In this document: in pieces, positions 1 through 8,584 of the stretch
Position numbering within the stretch: the first letter of the stretch is position 1
Layout of the letters: each line of letters opens with the position of its first letter
Assembly (NCBI GenBank): GCA_002704915.1
Contig: PAIP01000020.1
Span: 28,421 to 92,420 of the forward strand
DNA: 64,000 bases
Origin: Parvularcula sp.
GTDB lineage: Bacteria; Pseudomonadota; Alphaproteobacteria; Caulobacterales; Parvularculaceae
Reading direction: 5' to 3'
The notes under the pieces: model-generated
What the model saw: only the letters and a program-made list of their open reading frames with translations
Database searches by the model: none
What the model was told of the DNA's origin: nothing
Made by a program: the position numbers and the translations under genes

Positions 1-548
1 CGGAGCCGGAAATTGTCCTTGCAATTTCCCCGGCGGGAGAAGCTGTCGGCGCCGCCCTCGGCAATGACGTAAACCTGCGCGATGTTGAAAGCCGCAGCGC
101 GCTTCTGTTGGGAAAGGCCAAAGACAATAACGCATCCTGCGCCATCGGTCCTTTCATCAGGCTCTTTGATGACGATTTCCGGCTTGCGGATATCCGCACG
201 GCCGAGGTCACGGTGACAATCACCGGCGCGGACGGTTTCGAAACCACCGGCGTCAATACAATGAACGCCATGAGCCGCATGCCTCAATCGCTCGTGGCGG
301 CGACAATCGGCAATTTCCATCAGTATCCAGATGGTCTTATGCTTTTTCTGGGGACGACCTTCACGCCGACCTGCGACCGCGAGACCATAGGCGGCGGCTT
401 TACGCACCGGGAAGACGACCATGTGCGCATCGAAAGCCCTCGCCTTGGCGCCCTTGAAAACCGCGTCACCACGAGCGACAGGGCGCCGCCATGGCGGTAT
501 GGCGTCAGGGATTTGATGCGTTCGCTGGCGGCGAGACAGCTTCTGTAG
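1..548 (+). CDS. Fumarylacetoacetate hydrolase (FAH) family protein, probable 2-keto-3-deoxy sugar acid dehydratase; 5' end outside window
   Basis: Frame is open from the window edge (EPEIVLAISPAGEAVGAALGNDVNLRDVESRSALLLGKAKDNNASCAIGPFIR...) and continues to stop at 548; FAH-type C-terminus GFETTGVNTMNAMSRMPQSLVAATIGNFHQYPDGLMLFLGTTFTP. Confidence 0.8.
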   Translation, partial: EPEIVLAISPAGEAVGAALGNDVNLRDVESRSALLLGKAKDNNASCAIGPFIRLFDDDFRLADIRTAEVTVTITGADGFETTGVNTMNAMSRMPQSLVAATIGNFHQYPDGLMLFLGTTFTPTCDRETIGGGFTHREDDHVRIESPRLGALENRVTTSDRAPPWRYGVRDLMRSLAARQLL

Positions 549-628
549 AAGAAACGACTGACCGTAGAACGGCTGCGTTCCGGCGCACGGCTCTCATCAA
601 TGAAATCACGAAAAGACAGGAACAGGAT

Positions 629-2203
629 ATGACGGATTTAACCGGCGAACATTTTATCGGAGCTTCGCGCAGAAAATCGACCGACATCTTCTACGCTGTG
701 GATCCGTCGCGGGCTGAGCCGCTTGAGCCTGCTTTTTTCCGGGCGGGCCCTGACGACGTCGAAGATGCAACGAAAGCCGCTGCGCAGGCGGCGGAAGCTT
801 TCGACCGGATCGGCGCGGCGCAAAGAGCGCAATTCTTGGAAGCGATCGGCGGGCAGATCCTTGCGCTCGGCGATCAACTGGTTCAACGCGCGCATGAGGA
901 GACCGGCCTGCCCCGCGCCCGGATCGAGAATGAACGCGGCCGCACGATCGGTCAGTTGAATCTCATGGCGGCGGAGGCGCGAGACGGCGCCTGGATGTCG
1001 CTTCGCGCAGATCCCGCCCTCCCCGAGCGCAGTCCCATGCCGCGGCCGGACCTGCGCATGCGCAAGAAAAGCATTGGCCCGGTGGCGATTTTCGGCGCCA
1101 GCAACTTTCCGCTGGCGTTTTCAGTCGCCGGCGGAGACACAGCATCCGCCCTCGCGGCGGGTTGTCCAGTCATTGTAAAAGCGCATCCCGCTCATCCGGG
1201 CGTTTCGGAACTTGTAGCGTCAGCCGTCCTGAAGGCTGCTCAGGATACAGGCATGCCGGATGGCGTGTTCTCCCTGATTCAGGGCGATACGCACGAGACC
1301 GGCCAGGCCCTGGCCGCGGATCCGCGCATCAAGGCGATTGGTTTTACAGGGTCAAGACAGGGCGGTCTTGCCCTCATGAAAATTGCCGCGGAGCGCAAAG
1401 ATCCGATTCCTGTTTATGCGGAAATGAGCGCGATCAATCCGGTCATCATACTGCCGGGCGCGCTCAAACAAAATCCAACCGGGCTTGGAGAGGCTTTTGC
1501 AGCCTCCCTCACCCTCGGCGCTGGGCAGTTTTGCACCAATCCTGGCCTCGTCATCGCACTTGCAGGCCCTGACCTTGAGGCTTTTGTCGCCAGCACCGAA
1601 ACCGTCCTGAAAAAGACGGCGCAACAGACAATGCTGACCGCCGCCATCTGCGAAGCCTATGAAAGCGGGTTTAACAAGGCGAAATCGCAACCTGGCGTAG
1701 AGGCCTGGACTCCGAAAGACCTCGCGAACTCCAACCAATGTCAGCCCGCCCTCATTAAAACGACAGCCGCGACTGTCATGGAGAACGACGTGCTGCAGCG
1801 GGAGATATTCGGCCCCGCATCCATCATCGCAGCGTGCGAAACGCCCAGTGAAATCGAGTCGCTTTTGAGTCGCCTAGAGGGACAACTCACGATCAGCCTT
1901 CATTGCGCCGATGCAGATCTGCAGCAAGCCGCCCGCTTGTTGCCGTTCCTGGAAGAAAAGGCCGGCCGGGTCATCGCCAACGGCTGGCCAACCGGCGTTG
2001 AAGTCTGCCACGCCATGGTTCATGGCGGGCCGTTTCCTGCAACCTCCGACGGACGTACGACTTCGGTCGGAACGCTTTCCATCGACCGGTTTCTCCGCCC
2101 GGTTTGTTATCAGGATTTCCCATCGGCGCTGTTGCCGTCAGTGTTGCAGGACTATGCGCTAGAGGAAACGCCGCACAGGCGTGACGGGCGCTGGAGTTTC
2201 TGA
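629..2203 (+). CDS. NADP-dependent aldehyde dehydrogenase, alpha-ketoglutaric semialdehyde dehydrogenase type
   Basis: MTDLTGEHFIGASRRKSTD... with GPVAIFGASNFPLAFSVAGGDTASALAAGCPVIVKAHPAHPG, typical of class III KGSADH; start moved from 491 to the ATG at 629. Confidence 0.85.
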   Translation: MTDLTGEHFIGASRRKSTDIFYAVDPSRAEPLEPAFFRAGPDDVEDATKAAAQAAEAFDRIGAAQRAQFLEAIGGQILALGDQLVQRAHEETGLPRARIENERGRTIGQLNLMAAEARDGAWMSLRADPALPERSPMPRPDLRMRKKSIGPVAIFGASNFPLAFSVAGGDTASALAAGCPVIVKAHPAHPGVSELVASAVLKAAQDTGMPDGVFSLIQGDTHETGQALAADPRIKAIGFTGSRQGGLALMKIAAERKDPIPVYAEMSAINPVIILPGALKQNPTGLGEAFAASLTLGAGQFCTNPGLVIALAGPDLEAFVASTETVLKKTAQQTMLTAAICEAYESGFNKAKSQPGVEAWTPKDLANSNQCQPALIKTTAATVMENDVLQREIFGPASIIAACETPSEIESLLSRLEGQLTISLHCADADLQQAARLLPFLEEKAGRVIANGWPTGVEVCHAMVHGGPFPATSDGRTTSVGTLSIDRFLRPVCYQDFPSALLPSVLQDYALEETPHRRDGRWSF

Positions 2204-2260
2204 CGGCGCGACAAGCGCGGCGGCGCACAGGCCAGGAAAGCTGCGCCGCCGCGAGGACGG

Positions 2261-3691
2261 CTAGGAAACCGGCGCCATCCGGTTGGTCACGATCGTTTTC
2301 GAATTTGTATACTCGGCCAATCCGTGCAGCGAATTCTCGATCCCGATGCCCGATTGCTTGTGACCGCCGAACGCCACATGCGGGGAGAAGGTGTGGATTT
2401 CATTGATCCAGACCGTCCCCGCTTCGATCCGCTGCGCAATTTTCCGAGCCCGATCAGCATCCGCGCTCCAGATTGATGCGGCGAGCCCATACTCCGTGTC
2501 GTTTGCCCGGCGTATGACATCTTCCGTGTCACGGAATTTCAACAAGGGCAGCACCGGACCGAACGCTTCCTCGGTAACAACGCGACTGTCTTCAGGAGGG
2601 TTGTCGATAATGGTGACCGGCACGAAATAACCGGGGCCGTCCTCAATTTTACCGCCAAGCAAGAAATGGTGGCCGTTCTTTTTACTGTCGGCAAGCAGAT
2701 CCTTGAGCTTTTCGAACTGCATCGCGTTCTGAATGGGACCGAGATCGACGCCTTGCTGGAGGCCGTCACCGACTTTCACCGTCCTTGCATATGCGACCAG
2801 CGCTTCCGCGAGCGCATCATAGATATCTTCATGGATATACAATCTCTTCGCCGCCACGCAGAACTGCGCGCTGTTCTGAAACGCCGCCCAGAACAGTTCT
2901 TTGGCGGTCGCCTGCACATCCACGTCCGGCATGACGATCGCCGGGTCGTTTCCTCCCAGCTCCAGCGTAATCCGCTTCAGGTTACCCGACGCCGACGCCA
3001 TGATCTTGCGCCCGGTCGCCGTCGATCCGGTAAAGCTGATTTTCCGGATATCCTCGCATCGGGTCATCCATTCACCCAGTTCGTTGCCGCCGGATATGAC
3101 GTTCAGCACGCCCGCAGGAAGCACGCCGCGCGTAAGCTCCCCAAATTTCAGCGTACATAACGGCGTGAAGGGCGACGGCTTCAAAACAATCGTGTTGCCG
3201 GCGACGAGCGCCGGCGCGACCTTCCACACCGCTAACAACAACGGAAAATTCCACGGCGTAATGCCGCCTACAACGCCCAGCGGCATGCGCGAGGTTTCAA
3301 CCGTACGCCCGTCAGTGTTTTCAACCATGTCGGGTTCCAGCGCCTGCTTGGCGATTTCGCGGCACCATGCGACGGACCCGCCGATTTCCCATTCCGCCCC
3401 GGCGCGGGCTTTTCCTTGCTCCATCGTCAGCAAGCGTATGAAATCCTCCGCGTTTTGCTCAATCAGATCTCCGAGCTTCGAAACAAGATCCTGGCGCTCT
3501 CGCCAGGGTCTTTCGCTCCAGGCCGGAAACGCACGCTTCGCACTCGCAATAGCGCGATCGAATATCGCCCTGTCGGCATCGGGAACCGCCGCAATGACGG
3601 CCTCGGTCGCCGGATTGACGGCGTCGAATGTCTTCGCCGAACTCACACCCGCTCCGTCTATTGTCATCGTATAATCTGAAAAGAAATCCAT
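2261..3691 (-). CDS. NAD(P)-dependent aldehyde dehydrogenase family protein
   Basis: GVVGGITPWNFPLLLAVWKVAPALVAGNTIVLKPSPFTPL; ELGGNDPAIVM; catalytic NSAQFCVAAKRLYIHE. Confidence 0.9.
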   Translation of the reverse strand: MDFFSDYTMTIDGAGVSSAKTFDAVNPATEAVIAAVPDADRAIFDRAIASAKRAFPAWSERPWRERQDLVSKLGDLIEQNAEDFIRLLTMEQGKARAGAEWEIGGSVAWCREIAKQALEPDMVENTDGRTVETSRMPLGVVGGITPWNFPLLLAVWKVAPALVAGNTIVLKPSPFTPLCTLKFGELTRGVLPAGVLNVISGGNELGEWMTRCEDIRKISFTGSTATGRKIMASASGNLKRITLELGGNDPAIVMPDVDVQATAKELFWAAFQNSAQFCVAAKRLYIHEDIYDALAEALVAYARTVKVGDGLQQGVDLGPIQNAMQFEKLKDLLADSKKNGHHFLLGGKIEDGPGYFVPVTIIDNPPEDSRVVTEEAFGPVLPLLKFRDTEDVIRRANDTEYGLAASIWSADADRARKIAQRIEAGTVWINEIHTFSPHVAFGGHKQSGIGIENSLHGLAEYTNSKTIVTNRMAPVS

Positions 3692-3759
3692 TTTTCTTCC
3701 TCCACCGCTGAGATAAAAATCATTGTTGTTTCAGGACGAGCCGATCTCGCGCGCTCCGA

Positions 3760-5028
3760 TTACTCAAATATCTGTTTCGCTGTTCCGTATCTGAGCCACA
3801 TGCCCAGCGAAGCCAAACCGACAACCGCCGAACAAACGAAACCCGCCGAATAGCTGCCTGTCGCATCGATGCTCCAGCCGATCAGGGGAATGGCGATGAT
3901 GCCGGGAAAATTACCAAGCGCATTGGCGAAGCCGCCAACGAGGCCGCGATAGCGCACCGCCATATCCAACATGGCCGCGTCCGCGCCGGAAAAACAGAAT
4001 GCGAGGAATCCCGTCGCCGCGCAGGTGAACGTCACTGCGAGCAACGGCGAGGTTGCGAAGGGCGCGAGAAGAAGAAACACGACCCCGCCGCCAATCCCTA
4101 TCGACTGCATGATTTTGCGCACAAGCGTAGGGTCGATCCCTGAAACCAGCATCCTGTCCGCCCGGAGCGCACTCATATGAAGCATAAGCGTCATGGAAAT
4201 CCAGGGCAGCGCCGACAGGACCGCCGATGTCGTTATCGCTGCACCTTGCGTGGCGCTGTAGTAACTGGGCAGCCATGCAATAAATACGTACACGATCCAG
4301 TTTAGCCCGAACTTCGCCACCGCGGCGGCCCATAGCGCCGGATGTGTCAGAAAGCGCTGGAGCGAGGCTCGCGCGCCCGCGGCTCTTTTCGGACGGGAAG
4401 ATTCTTGCCCAGACGTGCTGGGTTTTCTTTGGATGCCCTTGCCCGTAATTACGATCCAAAGAAGCCCCCAAACAAAGCCAAGGCCGCCAAAGACGTAAAA
4501 CACTGCTTGCCATCCGACTGAAGCCGCCAGAAAGCCGCTCGCCATCAAACCGCCTGGCGCGCCGAGTGTGGCGCCGCTTGCGACGATGGCGATCAGGCGC
4601 GCTCTTTCATTGGCGCCGGCCCACGAGCCAACGAGACTGTAGGTGGCGGGAATCACTACCCCTTCAAAAGCGCCCAGAATAATCCGTACTGTGATTAAAA
4701 GCGCCAGTGAATGCGATGCCGCCGCCGGTGTGGCGAGCGTCGCAACAGAAAATCCAATCACACCGAGACTCACGACGGGGGCTGCCCCGAAGCGCAAAAC
4801 AAGCGCGCCGCCGGCAAGCTGTGAGGCGATATAGCCGACAAACACGGATCCCATCACCCAGCCCTTGGTGGTTTCCGTCCATCCGAACTCGGCCTGCATC
4901 GCAATCGCGGCGACCGAAAGATTGACCCTGTCGCAATAACTCAGAAACCAGGCCGCTGCGAGCGCGCTCGCCAGCAGCTTCGCCTTCGTTGCTGCGCCAG
5001 CCACGGATGGGGTTATCTCAGCCTGCAT
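3760..5028 (-). CDS. MFS transporter (ACS-like, organic/sugar acid carrier)
   Basis: Multiple TM segments; SYCDRVNLSVAAIAMQAEFGWTETTKGWVMGSVFVGYIASQLAGG pattern. Confidence 0.85.
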   Translation of the reverse strand: MQAEITPSVAGAATKAKLLASALAAAWFLSYCDRVNLSVAAIAMQAEFGWTETTKGWVMGSVFVGYIASQLAGGALVLRFGAAPVVSLGVIGFSVATLATPAAASHSLALLITVRIILGAFEGVVIPATYSLVGSWAGANERARLIAIVASGATLGAPGGLMASGFLAASVGWQAVFYVFGGLGFVWGLLWIVITGKGIQRKPSTSGQESSRPKRAAGARASLQRFLTHPALWAAAVAKFGLNWIVYVFIAWLPSYYSATQGAAITTSAVLSALPWISMTLMLHMSALRADRMLVSGIDPTLVRKIMQSIGIGGGVVFLLLAPFATSPLLAVTFTCAATGFLAFCFSGADAAMLDMAVRYRGLVGGFANALGNFPGIIAIPLIGWSIDATGSYSAGFVCSAVVGLASLGMWLRYGTAKQIFE

Positions 5029-6524
5029 CAGCGCTCCGATGAAACGATCATGTCCGGCGATTCTTCACGCACCCGCGCAAGCAACGCTGCGCCCGCCAAC
5101 AGGAGCAAAATGATCGACGAAAACCCCGCTTGCTGATTGTGAGAAACTGCGGTGACCGCCGTCACAAGCCCATGGCCGAGAAACGCAGTTGCTGTGCCCG
5201 ACAAGGCATACAATCCGAAAAACTGGCTCATCATTTGCGGTGGAGAGAGCTTCACCATCATGGTGCGGCTTGCACAGAAGACGACCGTCACCGTCACCGC
5301 CAAAGCCATATAGTTCACGATGAACAGCGCTTCAGGGAGCGTTCTGAAATAGGGGAAACTCCATAGCGGCGGCGCGGATTCGACATTAAAAATAAAGTAG
5401 ACATGCCGGGGCGTCATCGACGCAGCGCCGATCATAAAGAAGCAGCTCAACAGAACCGAGAAAAGGATAGCGCGTTTAGAGCCGATAGCCTTGTCGAGCC
5501 ATCCGCCAATGAAGCCGCCGGCAATTGAGAACGGTGAAAGCAAAATCGAGAAAAGGATCAGCGCGGTTAGATCCCATTTGAACACTCCGGCCGCAATGAT
5601 GCCGCTATAGGCGAGAATGGCTACCTGGCCGTCATTATAGAGCATGCGCGCAACGAGATAACGACCGATATTAGAAAGCTTTCGCGCCTGCTTCATCGTC
5701 GCCCAGAGTTGCTCCATGCCTTCTTTCACCGCCTGCCGCGTGCGTATCCCTGTCGCTGGAACATCGTAGGTCCACAACAGGAGAGGCGCCGTGAACAGGG
5801 CGACCCAGAGGCCGGAAACCGGACCTGCGATCCGGCTGTGCTGATAAGTCGATGGATCGAGTCCGAAAAGCGGCGCGTCTGGCAAAAACGGAATATCGAC
5901 GGCGCCAGATGCTGGAAGCGCCGCACAGAAAAGAACGGCACTCATGGCGAGAAAATTGCCAATATTGCCGGCGGCGACCCCATATCCGGAAAGCCAGCCG
6001 ATGTCGCGTCTGTGTGCGATGGCCGACAGCATCGCATTATGAAACACTTGCGAATACTCAAATGAAATCGTCAACACCGCAGCGATAATTGCGATATGCG
6101 TGACGGAAAGCCCGCCTTTGGCGCCCGGCATGGCGAACCACAGCGCGAAACAGCCCGTCGTCATGACGACAACGATGGCGATCAGCCACGGCTTGCGTCG
6201 CCCCATCCGGTCCGCAATTGCGCCTAGAAGCGGCGCTGTAAGGCCGATGCAAACCCCCGCGATGGTGTTGGCCAGTCCCCATATCTCCTGCCCCCGAACG
6301 GGATCGCCCACCACGGTGTTTGCAAAATACGGCGCAAAAACAAAGACGAATATGAGACCGATATAAGGGGTGCGGGCGAACTCAAACATGCCCCAGGCAT
6401 ACTGGCCCCGGCGATCGTCGCGTGCGTCAACGCGGTGCAATACCGGTTTGCTGGCCGTCGGAGAGAAAACCGCCGCCGCTTCAGCGGCACCCGGCATACC
6501 GGCCGCGGTTCGTTTCCCATGCAT
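5028..6524 (-). CDS. MFS transporter
   Basis: Multi-TM protein with AIADRMGRRKPW loop motif; stop overlaps start of the next gene by one base. Confidence 0.8.
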   Translation of the reverse strand: MHGKRTAAGMPGAAEAAAVFSPTASKPVLHRVDARDDRRGQYAWGMFEFARTPYIGLIFVFVFAPYFANTVVGDPVRGQEIWGLANTIAGVCIGLTAPLLGAIADRMGRRKPWLIAIVVVMTTGCFALWFAMPGAKGGLSVTHIAIIAAVLTISFEYSQVFHNAMLSAIAHRRDIGWLSGYGVAAGNIGNFLAMSAVLFCAALPASGAVDIPFLPDAPLFGLDPSTYQHSRIAGPVSGLWVALFTAPLLLWTYDVPATGIRTRQAVKEGMEQLWATMKQARKLSNIGRYLVARMLYNDGQVAILAYSGIIAAGVFKWDLTALILFSILLSPFSIAGGFIGGWLDKAIGSKRAILFSVLLSCFFMIGAASMTPRHVYFIFNVESAPPLWSFPYFRTLPEALFIVNYMALAVTVTVVFCASRTMMVKLSPPQMMSQFFGLYALSGTATAFLGHGLVTAVTAVSHNQQAGFSSIILLLLAGAALLARVREESPDMIVSSER

Positions 6525-6557
6525 TTATGAACGCCCCCCGGAGAATGACATTGGGGA

Positions 6558-7430
6558 TCAGCTATAAAGCGGCAGACCGCCGGAAGGCGCGTCCAGAAGT
6601 TGCACCGTGCCTGTTTCAACTTCGGTGACGAACCATTTTTTCCGTTGGGCGCCGTAGGCGAGATTGGTCGGCATGCTCCCTTCCACGGCCAGCCGGTCGC
6701 ACACTGCACCGCCGCGATCTACGACCGCGACCGCACCCTCCCCGAAGACGCAGGCGTAAAGAGATCCGTCACTTGCAAATTTCATCCCGTCAGGACCTTT
6801 AAACTCATCGGGATTGAAATGTTCGATGACATTAGCGAAAAGCGCGCGATCGCCGACCACGAGTCCATCTTCGCACTTATATTTGTAGACAGCCCCGCTC
6901 AGGGTTTCGTTGACATAGAGATGTCCTTCGGCGTCGACAGCAACGCCGTTCGTAAACTGAATTCCCTTGTCCACGAGCTCTGTGGCGCCGGTTCTGATAT
7001 CGACGCGATAAACGCGGCCGTCATAGTCCAGGTTTCGGTAGTTCGGGTTGAGCTCTCCATTCGGAGCAGCTTCCTCGATCTCGATGCCTGAATCGGTCAG
7101 ATAGAGATCGCCGTGAGGACCGAAAGCGAGATCGTTCAGAAATGTGAACCGCTTGCCCTCGCATGACGTCGCGACAGTTTCGCAATGTCCGTCAGAGGAA
7201 ATTCTGAGCAGCGCTTTCTGATGCGTTTCCGCGACCCAGATATTGCCGTCGCGATCCATCGCAAGTCCGTTGGGGCGACCCGTTTTCGCCACAACGCGCC
7301 TGGACGCGCCATCTGCGGATATATGGGTGACGCATCCGGTCTGGGGCGACATCTCGACGATGAGAAGGCTGCCGTCCTGCAATACAACCGGCCCCTCGGG
7401 GAACTCGACCTTATCAACAAACACCACCAT
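6558..7430 (-). CDS. SMP-30/gluconolactonase/LRE family lactonase
   Basis: EFPEGPVVLQDGSLLIVEM..., RPNGLAMDRDGNIWVAET, FLNDLAFGPHGDLYLTDSG, GPDGMKFASDGSLY. Confidence 0.85.
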   Translation of the reverse strand: MVVFVDKVEFPEGPVVLQDGSLLIVEMSPQTGCVTHISADGASRRVVAKTGRPNGLAMDRDGNIWVAETHQKALLRISSDGHCETVATSCEGKRFTFLNDLAFGPHGDLYLTDSGIEIEEAAPNGELNPNYRNLDYDGRVYRVDIRTGATELVDKGIQFTNGVAVDAEGHLYVNETLSGAVYKYKCEDGLVVGDRALFANVIEHFNPDEFKGPDGMKFASDGSLYACVFGEGAVAVVDRGGAVCDRLAVEGSMPTNLAYGAQRKKWFVTEVETGTVQLLDAPSGGLPLYS

Positions 7431-7832
7431 ATGCGCTTCGCGCCTCTCCGTCCCTGATCGCCGCTTTTGCGGCCTATTATTGTGGCGTTTTCGCCTTTTG
7501 GAGACCTGCCCCCAGAAGGCCGGGATCGCGGGTCATCACTAACTAACATTCCAGCATTCACTGTACAAGGCTATATGCAACGAATTTGAAAGGAAATTGC
7601 GTTAATTAATATGTTACATATCCTTCGCGAGCTGCTCTACGCGGAATTTGTAATTGTGCTCCCTATTTCGCGACTGTTGGGGCGCTCCGGCGCAGACTCT
7701 TTTCCCGCGCCAAGAACGCGAGCAAATTGGATGGCGCCATGAATACAAGGACAAGGTTGACGGAACTGTTTTTTGATCTGGTTCGCCGACATGCTAACAA
7801 TGCCTCAACCACACTAGGAACAAGAGACAAAC

Positions 7833-8525
7833 ATGGTCGCTTCGACAAAGCGAATTCAATCGGTCAATTCTGAACTGTCAAAAACAGAACGAGTCTATCA
7901 GATCCTCAGGCGCAGAATTCGCGAACTGGAGCTGCCGCCAGGATCGCGCCTGCAAAAGAACGACATCGCCGACGAACTCGGCGTATCCCGCGCGCCGGTG
8001 AATGAAGCCATCGCGAAACTGTCCGAGGAAGGTCTCGTAGACGTTTTTCCGCAAAACGGCAGCTTCGTGGCGCCAATTCGGCCAGAAGACATTCGCGAGA
8101 GCATGCTGATACGCACTGGGCTTGAAGTTGAGGCGGTCCGGCGCATCACCGCCATGCAGGACAACTCGGACTTGCTCGACAAACTCGACTCCAATCTCTC
8201 CCAGCAATCGAGGGCGCTCGAACACAACGATATCGCGTGGCTCGACTCCCTCGACGAGGAGTTTCACAATACTTTATATTCCGTCCTGAGCGCGCCGAGA
8301 GTTCACCGTCTCTTGGACACCTGTCGCGCGCTGCTTGACCGGCCCCGTTTCAAAACCCTCTGGGAAGCCGGCCGCCCCTTCGCGACGCTCAAGGAACACC
8401 AGCGCATCGTCGATGCAATCCGCACTGGAGACCCCGATTTTGCCGGCCAGGCCATGCGCCTGCATTTGCGCATGGTGGCGAAGTCAGTAGAGGGTGACGT
8501 CCCGAAACTGGAAGACGCCGACTAA
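7833..8525 (+). CDS. GntR family transcriptional regulator (FCD subfamily)
   Basis: Winged HTH IRELELPPGSRLQKNDIADELGVSRAPVNEAIAKLSEEGLVDVFPQNGSFVAPI plus helical effector domain. Confidence 0.9.
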   Translation: MVASTKRIQSVNSELSKTERVYQILRRRIRELELPPGSRLQKNDIADELGVSRAPVNEAIAKLSEEGLVDVFPQNGSFVAPIRPEDIRESMLIRTGLEVEAVRRITAMQDNSDLLDKLDSNLSQQSRALEHNDIAWLDSLDEEFHNTLYSVLSAPRVHRLLDTCRALLDRPRFKTLWEAGRPFATLKEHQRIVDAIRTGDPDFAGQAMRLHLRMVAKSVEGDVPKLEDAD

Positions 8526-8584
8526 CCGCCCTCATCACACGAGCTCCCACCCGGCTCCGCCGCGGCAGGGTCTGCGTAACGCCC

